Source: Paragyromitra xinjiangensis
Taxonomy: Eukaryota; Ascomycota; Pezizomycetes; Pezizales; Discinaceae
Length of the DNA: 64,000 bases
Direction: 5' to 3'
Assembly (NCBI GenBank): GCA_038503065.1
Contig: JBCAMK010000018.1
Coordinates: forward strand, 806,001 to 870,000
A program made the translations under genes and the position numbers. Below the pieces are notes generated by a model. That model did no database searches, was not told where the DNA came from, and saw only the letters and a program-made list of their open reading frames with translations. Of this stretch, positions 10,655 to 22,932 are shown piece by piece (position 1 is the stretch's first letter; every line of letters begins with the position of its first letter).

Positions 10655-12690
10655 TTTCAGTAATCGAGGGCCTGGTGTGACTGGGATCTAGAAGGGGACG
10701 GTCTTCGAGAAGACAAGATGTTGAGGTGGAGTGTGATGTAGTTGACACGAGCCTTCAAGCGGACTGTAGGGGATGGAGGTGAGGGGGTGGTGAGTTGGGA
10801 GGAGGTTGGCAACCAGTCAAGAAAGGTAGCCACCTGGTCAATTGTGTCTGCCTCAACGGTTGTGGCGAGGGAAGTAAGACCCTACTAGGGTAAGACAAAT
10901 GCTGATCTCTCAGGACTTTTAGGCTTTTGGTGATAGGTGGTGATGGTTACAACGATGGTCACCGTAAGGAAGCAATAACAATAACAACGGCGAGGGAGAA
11001 GACTTGTTGCTGGATGAGTGGTGATATACGATTATTTTCCCCTGTTCCTATCCGACCCGGCGTGGGTGCCTTGGGCGCGTCGCTTAGCAACTACTAGCAA
11101 TTTCTCGGTGGATGGTGCGACCGGGAGGCTGGGCGTGGGGAGCTCTAGTGCTGTTGTTCGGTCGGCCAGTCAGCGTCGGCTGTGTCGATGGAAACCAGAG
11201 TATAATCGACGGGAGATAAATTGGGAGAAGAGACAGAGGCGCTGCTAGCGCTGGGGTGGAAGATGATGAAGGAGGAAGAGGAAGGGAAAAATGAGGAGTA
11301 AGAGGAGGAGGATGATGGGGAGGAGGAGCGGAAAGCAAAATTACTGTTACAGAGCGGGTGAGAATTAGGCACAGGTTCAGGCGTTGATAGACACAAACGA
11401 CACGCAGGCGGCGGCGAAAAAGCGAGGCCTAGACAGACGCCATAAAGAATGGAAGGCTAGCCCAGCACAAGAAGTCTCCACCGCGTCTCGGCTGTTTAGG
11501 AGCTGCAGCCAGTGAGGCACTATGTTCGAGTGGAGAAAGACAACAGGTTATGTATCTCAACTGCGCTAGCGGGCTGGTCAACAGGTGGTGGTGCGCTCTT
11601 GCAGGGTCCCCACGGCAAGCAAAGCCCTCACCCAGCAAGCTAATGGAGCCAGAGTGATGGGTTCTTCTCCAACTTCCAAGCGAACATCCAACACTCCTTG
11701 GGCAGGTCTCCTCTAGCAGGCAGGCTCTTCTCAGTCGGGCCGAGTCTACATAGAGTATTATGTCTGCGTCGCTGTGCTGGACCGATTAACCATCGTTGAA
11801 TTCGTGGGCACCATTCGTCGTTTATTATAAAAGGAAGAACGGGAAAGATAGCCCTTTCGGGGTGTTGACCAGCCTTCTCTAAACCTAATGCAATACTTAC
11901 ACGAGTAGGTACATATGTACATACTTTAGCCCTCGCCCCACCAGTTGACCACACCATATTACGAGGCGCGCGCAAATGTATTTTAGGCGAGTATGTACCT
12001 CCATTTTTTCCCAAAAGATTCCAAGGCTCCGCTTGCACTAGATACACCCTAGCTAGATAATCTAAATGCTCAAACAAAGCTACTGTACCCGGGAAACAAT
12101 TCTTTAGGGAAGCTTTATATATTTTGTAAAAGCTAATCCGAAACTAGTTCCAGGGTTGTTCATTATAGACGTCTACGTACGTACATGTATTCTTTTATTT
12201 TTAAGAAATTATTAAACATGCCTCCCAAGCGCTACGGTAGATACAAGTTTATCCAGAATATATGGCAGTGCCCATGCACAGTTTGGGCGGGTGGAGGTGC
12301 TCTCTAACCGTATATATTCGCCCGAGAACCGACAACTGCTAGTCGAGAGCATGTTGCCCGTTTGGTGGTGGTACGCACAACTCGGGAGTTATCTGCGGGA
12401 AGTGTTGCGTGAGCAAAGATTGTATTTTCGGTTGGTCCTCGATGTCAAAGGTGGAATTCTACCTAATCCTTACGGCCCAGATGTCTGTAGCTTCAGCTCC
12501 AAAGGCTGTCACCTATCCTGTACTATCAATCTTTATACTTTTTTGGTGTCTAGACGGCTGCCGAGGAAACTGATAGACAAGTGTAACTGTTATTCCCCTC
12601 GCTTAGATTAGCGCGCGACCTTCTCTTTTTGTTGCGCGATATCAATGAGTATTTCGATTGAGGAAGACTCGCCCAATTACTGACGGCAGG
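10655..12690. other. gene-poor region upstream of the Cys-module gene
   Basis: Holds the promoter of the gene at 9302-10654; 10760-11340 is purine-rich with GGTGG/GGAGG runs. Open frames at 11640-12077 (minus, 145 codons) and 12291-12611 (plus, 106 codons) show no recognisable motif. They may be decayed repeats. Confidence 0.4.
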
Positions 12691-12699
12691 TATGTATGA

Positions 12700-13390
12700 C
12701 GATGTGACATCCCGGAATTTCGATCTGTCCTCGCTCTGGCCACTTTACAAAGAACTCAACACACCCTCTTCGGTCCACGAGTGCATCGAAAAGGACAAAT
12801 CAAGCTAGCTAGGCGAGACGGGCAATGCACACGTCAACCCAGTTCTACGGGATGGGTACTTCTGCTGGTTTGAAGACCCGTGGGTGAAAAGTCTTTATAG
12901 GGGCAGCAGGAAGAACGGCGTCCTCCGGTTCCCTCGGAGGTTCCATGCAGATCTGATCGTCTGTCTATGACTAATGTGTTCGATGTTCACGACTGTGCGC
13001 AGGTGATGAAGCAGCAGAACAAGATCTTGAACATGACGGTTTCTCTCTGGGTGGTTATTTTTCCAATTCGGGCATCGCGTGGCATTACTGCACGAGATAA
13101 TAGTCCTCACCTGCTGCATCGCGCAGCTGAGCCCAAATCAAAAGTGATAATAATCCATCGGCAGCCTCGAGCATCGGATCGTTATGGGATATGCCAAAAG
13201 GGAGAATACTTGCATTATAAGAAGATGGTCCCAGCAATCTTGGAAGTGTAAATGCACATGTATTCTTCCGTGGTTCTCGCTTGCTCAGAGTTTGGACACC
13301 GAATCCGAGAATTCGGAACGGCTTGATCCATCTCAATCCATACGTCAACCACTCTATGTAATGCACACGTTTTACGACGATTTTAGAGCA
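12700..13390 (+). pseudogene. decayed protein-coding relic, family unknown
   Basis: Several plus-strand blocks read like a protein but are broken by stops and frame changes: NFDLSSLWPLYKELNTPSSV near 12719, RDGYFCWFEDPWVKSLYRGS near 12853, EAAEQDLEHDGFSLGGYFSN near 13010, and RVWTPNPRIRNGLIHLNPYV near 13290. An intron-like acceptor (TGTGCGCAG) lies before the third block. I do not recognise the protein. It may be an old mutated gene. Confidence 0.3.
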
Positions 13391-14493
13391 TAGAGCTCAT
13401 TTCTTTCGTTCCAAATTTTCTGGCTGTAGGGGCAGCAAATTTGTTGGGCCCAACCGTTGTTTGCTGGCTGTTTTCGTGATCCTTTTGTATCTGGCGTGAC
13501 CGTTCAGTCGCATCCAGAAACAGCGACACTTCTATGACGTGTTCTTTATGTGGTACATGTAGGGCCGTGAGATCTAAGTTAAAGCGCTGGTAGTTCGCAG
13601 TGATATCAAAATTTTCTGTTCATTCCTAAAATTTTCGTTTATTCCTTGATACGATATATATTGGCTGGCTGTGGGGTAAATTTATATAGCAGGATATCCA
13701 CGCACATTTAACGTCTCAGTAGCTCACCCCGTTTTTTTAGGTCTTTCCTTTAATCCTGCATGTATTCCCATTGGTTTTGAAGTATAGGGATATATATCAT
13801 GTGTGTAGCTGAATTTCGAAGCTATGGTGTGACCTGCGCATGCGCTATCAAGTCCATATCTTCGCGAAGGGTTAGTACACCGCAGAAATTTTGGTAAAAC
13901 CTGTACTTCCAACATCTTTCATTGCATGATGGGGTTCAGAAAATGTGGCACTTTCTACTGGAAGCGGGAGGCTTAAGCTTGGGGGCGTTTATCCCCGCTT
14001 CCGTTCCAGCACCAGAGCACATGTTTTACCGGAAACGCATTTGTCTAGAGTTCCCGCCTCTGTTCTCGGGGACCATTGCTATTAGTGTACTGGGGAACTG
14101 GGCTTGAACCGGGCGGCCACTTTCCTAGTATGGCAAATAGGGTGTAGTTAGAAATGGTCCCATTGTGTCAACTGCTGGGATCAGAGTGAAAAACTGCTTA
14201 CTAGTTATGCCTTCGTTTTCCGTGCGTATATATACAGTTCAGTAGGAACCCACCACCACAACCCTATCGGATTCAAAAAAAAGTTTCTAAGCGTAAATAT
14301 TATTTAAGGGTGCGGTCTTCTGTATAAGGGTTTAGCTGAAGATAGTCTGAGCAGGGTGCTAGTAGTAGGGGAGCTGTAACTTTGGAAGATTATTTCCTGC
14401 GCATGCAAGACAGAAAGGGTTTACTAAAGAATTTTAGGAATAGAGGTCGTGGACCTATTACCTGCTGTACTAGACTGGAGTTGCATTATCTAA
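13391..14493. other. non-coding AT-rich stretch
   Basis: I see no supportable gene or RNA here. A GGTTCAAG-like B-box sequence on the minus strand near 14107 lacks a T-stem and is not a tRNA. Confidence 0.4.
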
Positions 14494-15028
14494 CAGCAAA
14501 GGTGCAGACTGCCTCCCGACTTAGAGGTACGGTTCTAGAATACCCCTGCAGGGGTGTAAACTACCCCTCGATGTACCAAGTGATGATGATGATAATTCAT
14601 TTACGTATCCAACCCTCGATGTACCAAGTGAAATATCAAACCCCACATCGCCAAGCAAAAAAGAGCACTCTACAAGTAAACTACAAATGTGGGGATCTAG
14701 GCCGTAGGTGTTGAGGTAGGGAGAATGCTGTAAGTCATTACATGATAACCAGACTGGCTGCAGTGGCTGTAATTTTGGGCTCCAGCAGCTTCACAAGAGC
14801 CTTAACCTCCTTTTTCCTTTCTAGAATTTGCAGAACGATCTCGTTTTTTCTGTTTTGTGACTACATGTTGCAAACAAGCAAGATATGATGGAATGTGGTT
14901 GTAGTGATGAAATGGGGTCTTGTTAATGTTATATTGTAAATCTACGTAGTGGGGGAGGGGGGCAGTTTACACCCCCAGGGTATTTTGGAACCGCACCTCT
15001 AGATCGGGAGGCAGTCTGCACCTTTGCT
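14494..15028. mobile_element. non-autonomous Mutator-like element with long TIRs and 10-bp TSD
   Basis: The left arm (from 14495, AGCAAAGGTGCAGACTGCCT) and the reverse complement of the right arm (from 15028) match over about 80 bp. This covers TCCCGA, AGAGGT(A/G)CGGTTC and GGGGTGTAAACT(A/G)CCCC. The exact 10-bp sequence CATTATCTAA flanks it at 14484-14493 and 15029-15038. Long TIRs with a 9-11 bp duplication are characteristic of Mutator-like elements. No transposase fits in 535 bp, so it would depend on a helper elsewhere. The perfect duplication suggests a fairly recent insertion. A 19-bp internal direct repeat lies at 14565 and 14611. Confidence 0.85.
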
Positions 15029-15116
15029 CATTATCTAAACAGGCAATAGTCAATGAGATGATCTACCTCCATTGGCTGAGGTCATGCCATTCCCTATAAC
15101 AGGCCCATCACGTGAC

Positions 15117-15182
15117 TGATATCCAAGCGGGATAGATAGATAGATAGATATTTCATTCACGCATTCAGATATCCAAGCGGGA
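15117..15182. repeat. GATA microsatellite flanked by a short direct repeat
   Basis: GATATCCAAGCGGGA occurs at about 15118 and 15167, with a (GATA)n run between the copies. This looks like replication or unequal-exchange slippage; no function is implied. Confidence 0.6.
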
Positions 15183-17669
15183 CATGATATGGCTCAAAAA
15201 TCACCAACGCATTAATTGGATTGCCCCCGTTGAAATAGAAAATAGCTATCATATACCATTAGCCCCTGCTGCAAACATAATATACGGCGAACAGTGACCA
15301 CATAACCACGGCTTTTGTCTTGTAAATTAGGTGAACCTCCATCGGTGCGGGCTACACATGCATGGAGCGCTTCGGTTATCCTCCGCTGGGTTTGAGAGAA
15401 ATCGTCGAATTAAAATGCCTTGCGGGAGGAGGGGAATATCCTCCTGGTTTGGCTTGAATGGAGTATTCCTTGAAAATTGTTGTGGGCATCGATGCATCTG
15501 CAGCTGACTTACCTAGTGGGCAACATATAATAACACTCCTAAAAACTAAGAACTCAAGAGACGTATATAGCGGCAAGGCGTTTATGAACAGGAGCCCGGG
15601 GAAACCCCCTCTTTCAGCGTCTATAATCTTATACTTTACTTTATTGGGGTGATTGTTGGACTTGTATGATCTTTTCAACATGGAGTACAGTACGGATCCT
15701 AATGCAGGGGTGGGTCTAACTTCGCTGGAACATGCTGGCTGTCTTGGGTGTTATGTAGCTCTAACGTTAGGTGGGAATTAGTCTTTGCTGGTTAGAGTGC
15801 GCGCCGGATTAGCTGCGCCGGATCGGAGGCGGGCAATTACCATCCATGCAGATAACTTAATATACATGAAGGAGTTATTTTTCGCGTTTGCAAACCAGCG
15901 GTATCGCTCATGTGGGGTTTGAAACGCAGGGGGGTTTAATCTTGTGGACGTGCTTTATGGCACTTTACACTACCTGAAATCTATAAGCTCAGCAGATGGG
16001 TAATGAACGAAATTATGCTGGTTTTTCCATTCTTAAGCCTTTCTAGTAGAATTTCTAGGTTGATGTTATGTACTATTTCGGCCCTTCCCCGCCTGGAGAA
16101 TTTTGTTCAGATTGGTCTGGAGTCGAATGCTAGGAAACAGCGTGGCCTTTCGTCGGGGAGATGCTGCCATTTTCGCCGTCCTTAACTACTTCGTGGATAT
16201 ATATCTCTATGGTTGGGTAGTACGCTATCTGGTCAAGATTTTCTTATTATTATCTAGCTGATCTCCTAGGCCTTACTATGGAATCAGCCGTGCACTTTTG
16301 TTACAATCATGTACCGGCAGTCAGACGGTATTTGTCGGTCACTTCGCGTTGCGTAAACGTTCCTCCTTTGTCCTGCTTTCATTGTTCTTCTTCCCTTTCT
16401 CGGAGGTTGGATAGTTTTGGGTATTTGGCACCTATTCATCCCGGGAACGACCTACTCACTAGGTCTGCAGCTGGACTGACCTCTCCATACTCGAAATCAG
16501 ACTTTTTTTTGGCTTACCACCTTGAGACTTTCCGTAGAGTTCTAACTGGAAGCTAACTATGTAGAAGATTATGGAACTTCTGATATCTCTACTTATATAT
16601 ATGCCTGAAGGTTGAACAAGGTGATTGCAAGGAAATGGGTCGAATACATCAAGTTGCGAGGTCTGGTTTTTTTTTTTGAATATAACAAGGCAATTTTTTT
16701 GCTGGCGCGGTACTCTTAAGTGCTAGCGTAACTGGATGGGTGTAGCGTGATCAAATCATTGCTATATTATAGTTTACTGTTAAGGATTTGAGAACTATGG
16801 TTTGAACGGGGTGTTTTTATGATTGCTATTGGGGTTTGGTGCAGGACGGCGGTGACTATTTAATTGGTGCCGAGTTTGCAATCTTGTCTTCGATCTTGGT
16901 TACATGAATGTGCACGTGCTTTCTGCAAAATTCAAGAAACGACTTTCCACCGGGCCTCTCAGTTTCTCTTTGTATAATATCATGTTTGCATTTAATCTGG
17001 TGGGCTAGCAAATGGCTATAACTGTGAATGAAAGATAATAATTGCAGAAAAATAGGACAGGCATTTGTGGTAGAATGAGAGTGGGATGATCATGATCATG
17101 ATAGATATTTCTTTACCAGACACGTGTAATAGTAATTTCTAGAATGCCTTGAAATTGGAGATTGTAATTTGAACTTACCTCTCCCCAATCATACAAATTC
17201 TTTCTAGTGGAGACAGGCAGATGAGTCTTGTGAAGATTTATAGGTGAAGAGGTGGATGTTTAACTTTAGTTTTTTATACCTGTGTCTCAATTGTATGTGT
17301 CTCTGGAACCATAACTATAAAGCATTATTTTTGTAAGATATAAAATATTAATGTGAGGGCGAAGATATATGACTAGTTGGATCGACTTGGCTCTAGTATA
17401 GATCCGACATTTAGAATATTGGATGCCTTCCCGCAATTAGTCCTAGATTCATAACCGTGACGCCATATGCATTGCATTTTCAGGCAATCTACGCTACGTA
17501 CGCGTACGAGAGAGGTAAATTTCCGCCAAGCTGTACAAAGTACTAGCACTTTTTGTACATGGGTCTAATTGAACTGATAATCATAGGAGCGAAGACCCCT
17601 CCGGAGGGGCCTTCAGGTGTTTAGTAACATGTTCTGTGATTTTATTTCTGGTGCTATTTCTTAGATCTA
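15183..17669. other. gene-poor AT-rich stretch
   Basis: I see no gene supported by motifs or splice structure. Open frames on both strands at 15376-15681 mirror each other and carry no family signature. A short GC-rich hairpin (CCCCTCCGGAGGGG) lies at 17597-17610. Confidence 0.4.
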
Positions 17670-18023
17670 TGGTGCCCGAATTTAAGGAGGGTGGGGATAT
17701 GTCAACCACCCTCAGGAAAGGTGCCACTTGTATGATTATATATTTTGGTACTAGTGCAACGCTAAGAAATTGAGTAATATTTCATGGGAAGGTTCGAGAT
17801 GGAAGTATTCTTTTGTTTAACAACTCACTGGCACGGGGTCTCTAAGTACATGTGTTCATGTAAATTAATTGATGCAATTATATTGTTTCGCTTGGTGCTA
17901 TTAATAACATTATACTTGCGACCCAGTTTACAGAACATGAAATCATGTTGTGTGTACCGCGCGCCCCTAAGTATTTTCCTGAGGGTGTGTTAACATCCTC
18001 ACCCCGCTTGAATTCGGGCACCA
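17670..18023. mobile_element. Tc1/mariner-like MITE with TA target duplication
   Basis: The element starts TGGTGCCCGAATT and ends with its complement (AATTCGGGCACCA), flanked by TA on both sides (17668-17669 and 18024-18025). The inverted repeats continue for about 55 bp with few mismatches (ACCCTCAGGAAA versus TTTCCTGAGGGT). At 354 bp with no coding capacity it is non-autonomous. TA duplication is typical of Tc1/mariner elements. Confidence 0.78.
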
Positions 18024-18025
18024 TA

Positions 18026-18830
18026 AATGGATCTCCCTCTGCTTCTGAACCCCACTGCTTCTGAACCTCTTGCTGCTGCTGTTAGTGAGCCTGCAGTGTT
18101 TCTGAACTCCCGCTAGGTTTTTAGATCTAGATGTCCTGTCACTATCAATGGCTGCTGATCTCCACTGCTTTTGGGCCCAGCTGAAAAGGCTACCTTGACT
18201 TGTTGTGATCTTCTCCGTGTTCCCTATTGCTCAGGCTGCAGCTGGTTTGGGTGAATTTGAAGATAAGACATGATCAGTTAAGGATTACTTAAGGAGGGAG
18301 GGGCCTTTAAACTACTGATAAAATGTGGGGGTACTTATATTAACAGATGCAACTTGATCATTACGGAGAAACTTAGGCTCGTTCCCATCCCTTACTGCCT
18401 GTCTGCTGCACACTGTAGGCAGCAAACTGCGTGTATGAGGGTGAGCTACGTGCATGGAGCTGAGCACGAGACTAGGAGAAACTCCTCGAGCCTCAACTAG
18501 AAAAATTTATTTTTAAGAATAGCATGGCTTTGGGAGTTGCCGAAAGGCATCCGCGTCAACCTACGTCATTTACCGTGTGACATACTCTGCTAGCCGTTAG
18601 GGAGCCATATTCCGACAGGTATTTCATAGCTTAGTAGGAGGAAGTCTACTATAACTGTTCACCGCTTAGAGTCACGCTTTTTTTCGTTGTAACTGAGAAG
18701 AAAGTTTTAGATGGCAGGTGATTGCATATGACTCACATCCTACCCTGTAATCGTTAAAATATATTATTATGCGTTAGGATGAAGAGAGTCTTGCCCGGTA
18801 GGTATGTGAATAATTTGCCGGGCTATGTTT
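18026..18830. other. non-coding stretch between two inverted-repeat elements
   Basis: No gene seen. Two short direct repeats of CTGCTTCTGAACC lie near 18038 and 18056. Confidence 0.4.
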
Positions 18831-19415
18831 TGAATAGTGTAGTCCACGAGACAGCTCGAGGCGAGCCAGGAGGTATGCCTCGAGGCACCTCGTGCTCGTG
18901 GGGGGGTCTGCTTCGGGCTGCTCAAGCAATGGAGGGCTTGCCTCGAGGCATAGGGGCATAGAGGTACTATTAGAGGCACCCTCTAAGTAAGAATTATCAT
19001 TCAATACACTGGTATCTAATAAAGTAGCTATCTACTAATATCGTCTTCTTCCTAGTTAAGTTTACTTGTATCATCCCATCATTCCCTCAATGGTTGCTTA
19101 CTGTATAAAGTCTTCAAAATTCAAATCCTCTATATCGTGTTAGGTCATTGGGAAATTCTTATTAGAGGATGCTACCGTGGATACATAGTGCTAGTAGGTA
19201 TGTGGATTACTACCAGTGGCATCGAACCCGAAGGTACCGGCGAGAGATAGGTGGAGAATACGTATAAAACCAGTTCCATGGACCTGGATGGTATCCAGGG
19301 GTCGATCATCGCCGCTGCGAAACTCCATAGGCCTGAGACCTCGAGGCACCTCGTGCTCGCGGCCCCCCTTGCCTCGGGCAGCCTCGAGCGAGCTTGCCTC
19401 GTGGACCACACTATT
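18831..19415. mobile_element. GC-rich foldback-like element
   Basis: AATAGTGTAGTCCACGAG at 18833 is inverted at 19398-19415 (CTCGTGGACCACACTATT), with further inverted CTCGAGGC-type blocks inside. A 20-bp direct repeat, CCTCGAGGCACCTCGTGCTC, is also present at 18879 and 19339. GC content is clearly higher than in the flanking DNA. No transposase. Target duplication is not clear. Confidence 0.6.
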
Positions 19416-20222
19416 GATGAGTGTTTTTTCAATTTTCTGAAATTAGTGTTTGGCTGTTCCTTCCCGGGGCGTAGACGCACGTGTCCGATGCGCTTAATGA
19501 ATGAATGAAAGGTTTGGGTTGGTGTGAAATATGGCATCTCAACCAGCGATAGATATTTGCCTCATTGGTACCTGAGGATTAAATTATAAATCGGGCGGCT
19601 CTTTGAACTATTTGTGAGAGATAGAGGTCAGGAAAAAATCCAAGTAAATTGCGCGAACGGCACAGACTTTGTTTTAACTATATTAGCTGGGAGATTCTTG
19701 TTGCCATATCGTTTATCACCAAACTCTGACTAGTAGATGAGTTGGGTTCTCATGGTTTGTTTGCTATAAGGTGCACTAAAGTGGTACACAATTTGCACAG
19801 CAAGATTTGCCGGTGATCCCTAGTGGCGCAGTGAGCAGCATTAGTGTGACTAAATAGTAAGTGAATTGAACCTCTAGTGTTAAATGATAACGAATAGAGG
19901 GTGACTTTGTCTCATAAACTCTCGCTGTGACGCTGAGACTTTGTATCATAATTTAAATTGTGCATCCTATGTGCAAATTAACCGCTTCTGCTTTACCCGG
20001 ATCTTGAGTCCTATGTAGTGCTCTAATGAAGGGAGAAAGGAGTACTCAGTATTACATATTCTCATCTTGACTAAGCTTGGCACTGTTAACTGAAGTAGAA
20101 AATGTGGTTTGAACAATAGTGTATTTTTAGATTATAATATGGTATCTCCTGACAAGCACACCTGTAAATCCGTCTAAGATGTTGTGAGGGCAATTTTGAT
20201 AGCTACTACACCCTCTCCCTAT
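19416..20222. other. non-coding 3' flank of the amidotransferase gene
   Basis: No gene, RNA or clear repeat recognised. Confidence 0.4.
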
Positions 20223-21126
20223 TTACTCCTCTAAGAACTTTAGAAATGCCTTCGCTACGATGATGCCATCGTGTTTATTGTCTACTCTGCCGATCATTTC
20301 TTGGAACATCTCCTCGGTAAAGATTCCAGCCTTCTTTCTCGTCTCCAAGAGCTCTCTCACGATCTGGCCAGTAAATTCTGGATGACCCTGCACGGCAATT
20401 AAACGTTTCGGAGCGTAGATGCCCTGGATTTGGCATACAGCTGTAGTTCCTAGATTCTCAGTGCCTGCAGGTAGCTCAGCGAGCATGTCGCGGTGCATCT
20501 GGTGAAGATTCTGATATTGTGTTTAGTGAATAGCTCCTAACAATAGATTGTGAAAATAGGCCACTAGTGGTGGGACGAGTAGTACCAATACATCTTTCCC
20601 GCTAAAGAGCGTTTTACCCGTAGGTGACAAAGGGATCGAGGTCACTGATGCTTCCCAACCACGTTCGTTCCGATCCACCTTAGCCCCAAGTGCCCGCCCG
20701 ATTATTTGGTGCCCGAAACACACACCGATGACGCGGACACGGTGATGCTCCTGGAGAATCTTTCGTGTGAATTCCACAAGCTTGGTGATCCAGGGTGTGT
20801 TGTCGAACGCATTCGCCCCTGTATAGCAATCACAGCGGTGGTAAGTATTGAATTCTCTAGTGAACTGATACTTACATGTACTACATACGTGACCCAGTTA
20901 TCAATATGGCATCGATATTGTCGAGTGAGGGGTAAAGCTCTGAAAGCTGGACATCCCACTTCGTGATCTCCAGCACTTCCTCCGCTGGGATCGTAGGGGC
21001 ATATAGTTCTTCTGCGCCAGCTACCAAAAAGCTACTGAACACGCCACCGTATGAACCATACCGTGCAGCTGTGCCTTCCAGAGGCTGATCTGCTTCAAGA
21101 ATGGCAATCCGGAGAGGCACTCGCAT
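20223..21126 (-). CDS. class I glutamine amidotransferase-like protein
   Basis: Three exons (20889-21126, 20586-20818, 20223-20510) join in frame to 252 aa. The protein has the class I glutamine amidotransferase fold signatures: an N-terminal Rossmann-like start (LRIAILEAD), the GxGS-like loop ITGSR, the nucleophile motif VIGVCFGHQ (Cys about 113), and HPE (His about 200, Glu about 202) completing the catalytic triad. Such stand-alone enzymes, found across fungi, are related to the amidotransferase domain of GMP synthase but lack a synthase domain. The true ammonia acceptor or substrate (possibly a gamma-glutamyl compound) is not known. Start chosen as the first ATG before PLRIAILEAD. Both introns are 70-75 nt with GT-AG ends. 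Confidence 0.88.
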
Positions 21127-21889
21127 TGTGGTTTAGTAGGTTGATTTGAGGTGAGTTAATGTGTGGTGAAAAAGACCTACAAGACGTTAACCGAACAGCC
21201 AGATAAGCGAGATCTTATCCAAAGCTAACCTTAAACAGCTCAACTTCAGCCAGGAATTTTCCTTGCCGTGCACCACTCCGCAGCATACAAAACCACACAC
21301 CCCATGTTTTCAAGTTCTTATCCTGGACCACAAGCACCCCTCTTACTACCTGTTAGCGAATTTAAAAAGTATATCAAGCGAGCTGGAACCCTAACCCACG
21401 CCCCATTCGTGCCCGAAAAAATTGTGGCCTATTTTTGAGACAGCTAAGTGTTTTTTAAAACTTTTTATCTTTCGTTTGCACGCATTTTTTAAGCTGTTTG
21501 GACTACAATTGCTGAATTTATCATTTCCACCACTGTGAGTTAGGGTCTTCGGCTTGCTCTGTACTAAATAAATTCGCGGGTATATATATACTACCACCTC
21601 AACCACCAGCGAATTTGGGTTTTATTAACGCCACAACTTCAGTTGCATGCGACATTCTTGTGCCCTAGAAACGATGAAACTATGAGTTAAAAAAATAAAA
21701 ACAACCACCAGCGAATTTAGACCGCAGTTTCTATAGAATGCGACCATACAAAGGGTAGGGTGTTATCTAGGATATCAACATTCGTATAAGCCCATCTTCT
21801 TAATTATTCTTACCTAGCTTCGTTTGTAATTGTTTAATCGTGGTATCTCTAGGCCGTTGCTGGGGGTGTAAAGTCTTTTAGAATGCAAC
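21127..21889. other. intergenic DNA, promoter side of the amidotransferase gene
   Basis: No gene seen. AACCACCAGCGAATTT recurs near 21602 and 21704. Confidence 0.4.
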
Positions 21890-22932
21890 TGTACGGTTGC
21901 GCCTTATAAGTTCTTGTGGGTTTCAAAGTACTGCAATACAACAGGGTGTTTTGAACTATCATGGGCTGTGGAAAAAAATAATGCTCAACGGGCAAGAAAG
22001 CGTTATGTTTTGCCATTATTGCTTAAACAATAACATCATGTCCGATTCTTTTGTCATGCCAGCGTGATTCCGGTTCAATTGTGGGGGTACCGTATTTTCC
22101 CGCTAATAGCGAATACAACTGGGCTGGGCAACTGGCCCACCTATTGATGGGTCAAACAACGTTGCTCAAAGCGAGATGACAGTGATGGGGTATGAGCTTG
22201 ATCTCAACCAAGCTCCAAATACCACTACCTATCCCGAGCACTATCGGAGCAATGCCTTCATCATGATAGCGGCCTGCACCAAAGCGACTCACTACTGATA
22301 AAAGACTTCAGTATTTGCGACCCTACAGAAATCATACAGAACCCCGCAAACGAGACTTCCTTTATCAGCATTAGAGAAGGCATCTACAGCTGCATCCAAC
22401 AAGTTCTCGCGGTTTTTGAAGTACCACGATGCAACCAGATGCCATGAACCACTCAATGAAAATATCTACTATTCAACAAAAAAGAAAGCATCATGTTTCG
22501 CCATTATTGTTTAAAGCATTAACAGTATGTCCTTTATTATACTGGCATGGTTAAAGTTCAATTGTGGGAAGCCTCCTGGATTTGGTGGTGTTGTGCTGCA
22601 GGGCTCGTAGTGCCTTAATGTTGCATCATGGTACATCAAAAACCGCAAGAACTTGTTTGACGCAACTGTACAAAGTCTCGCTAATTTAGAGGCGCTTAGG
22701 GTTGAGATTTATGGTACCCTTTCTCGCTCTATTGCTGATATACTGTCCAGTATTTAACCCTAACCTTGATCTTTATATTCCTATGCAGGCTAATTACCAA
22801 TACCCACAGTCCAGTTGTACTCGCTATTAGCGAGAAGATACGGTACATGTAGGTATGGTGGGTTGGGGGTGTGGCACCTTGTTACATCGTGGTACTTCGG
22901 GGCCACAAGAACTTGCTGGACGCAACTGTACC
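21890..22932. mobile_element. nested inverted-repeat element
   Basis: The left end (TGTACGGTTGCG near 21890, AAGTTCTTGTGG near 21908, CAAAGTAC) is inverted at the right end (GTACTTCGGGGCCACAAGAACTTGCTGGACGCAACTGTAC, 22892-22930). A second inverted pair lies inside: GTACCGTATTTTCCCGCTAA at 22088 and its complement near 22847. A relative of the same family sits in the centre (22386-22669). A short plus-strand frame at 22178-22297 (MGYELDLNQAPNTTTYPEHY) is of unknown origin. Confidence 0.62.
22386..22669. mobile_element. inner MITE of the same family, about 285 bp
   Basis: Left end ACAGCTGCATCCAACAAGTT matches the complement of the right end (AACTTGTTTGACGCAACTGT), and the match continues through the GCGGTTTTTGAAGTACCA block for about 48 bp. 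Mismatches are nearly all transitions. No coding capacity. The body matches 8195-8445. Confidence 0.68.

Noticed and set aside
11640..12077. 145-codon minus-strand open frame
   Set aside because: No recognisable family or splice partners; could be chance.
14095..14120. tRNA B-box-like GGTTCAAG on the minus strand
   Set aside because: No T-stem pairing, A box or acceptor stem.
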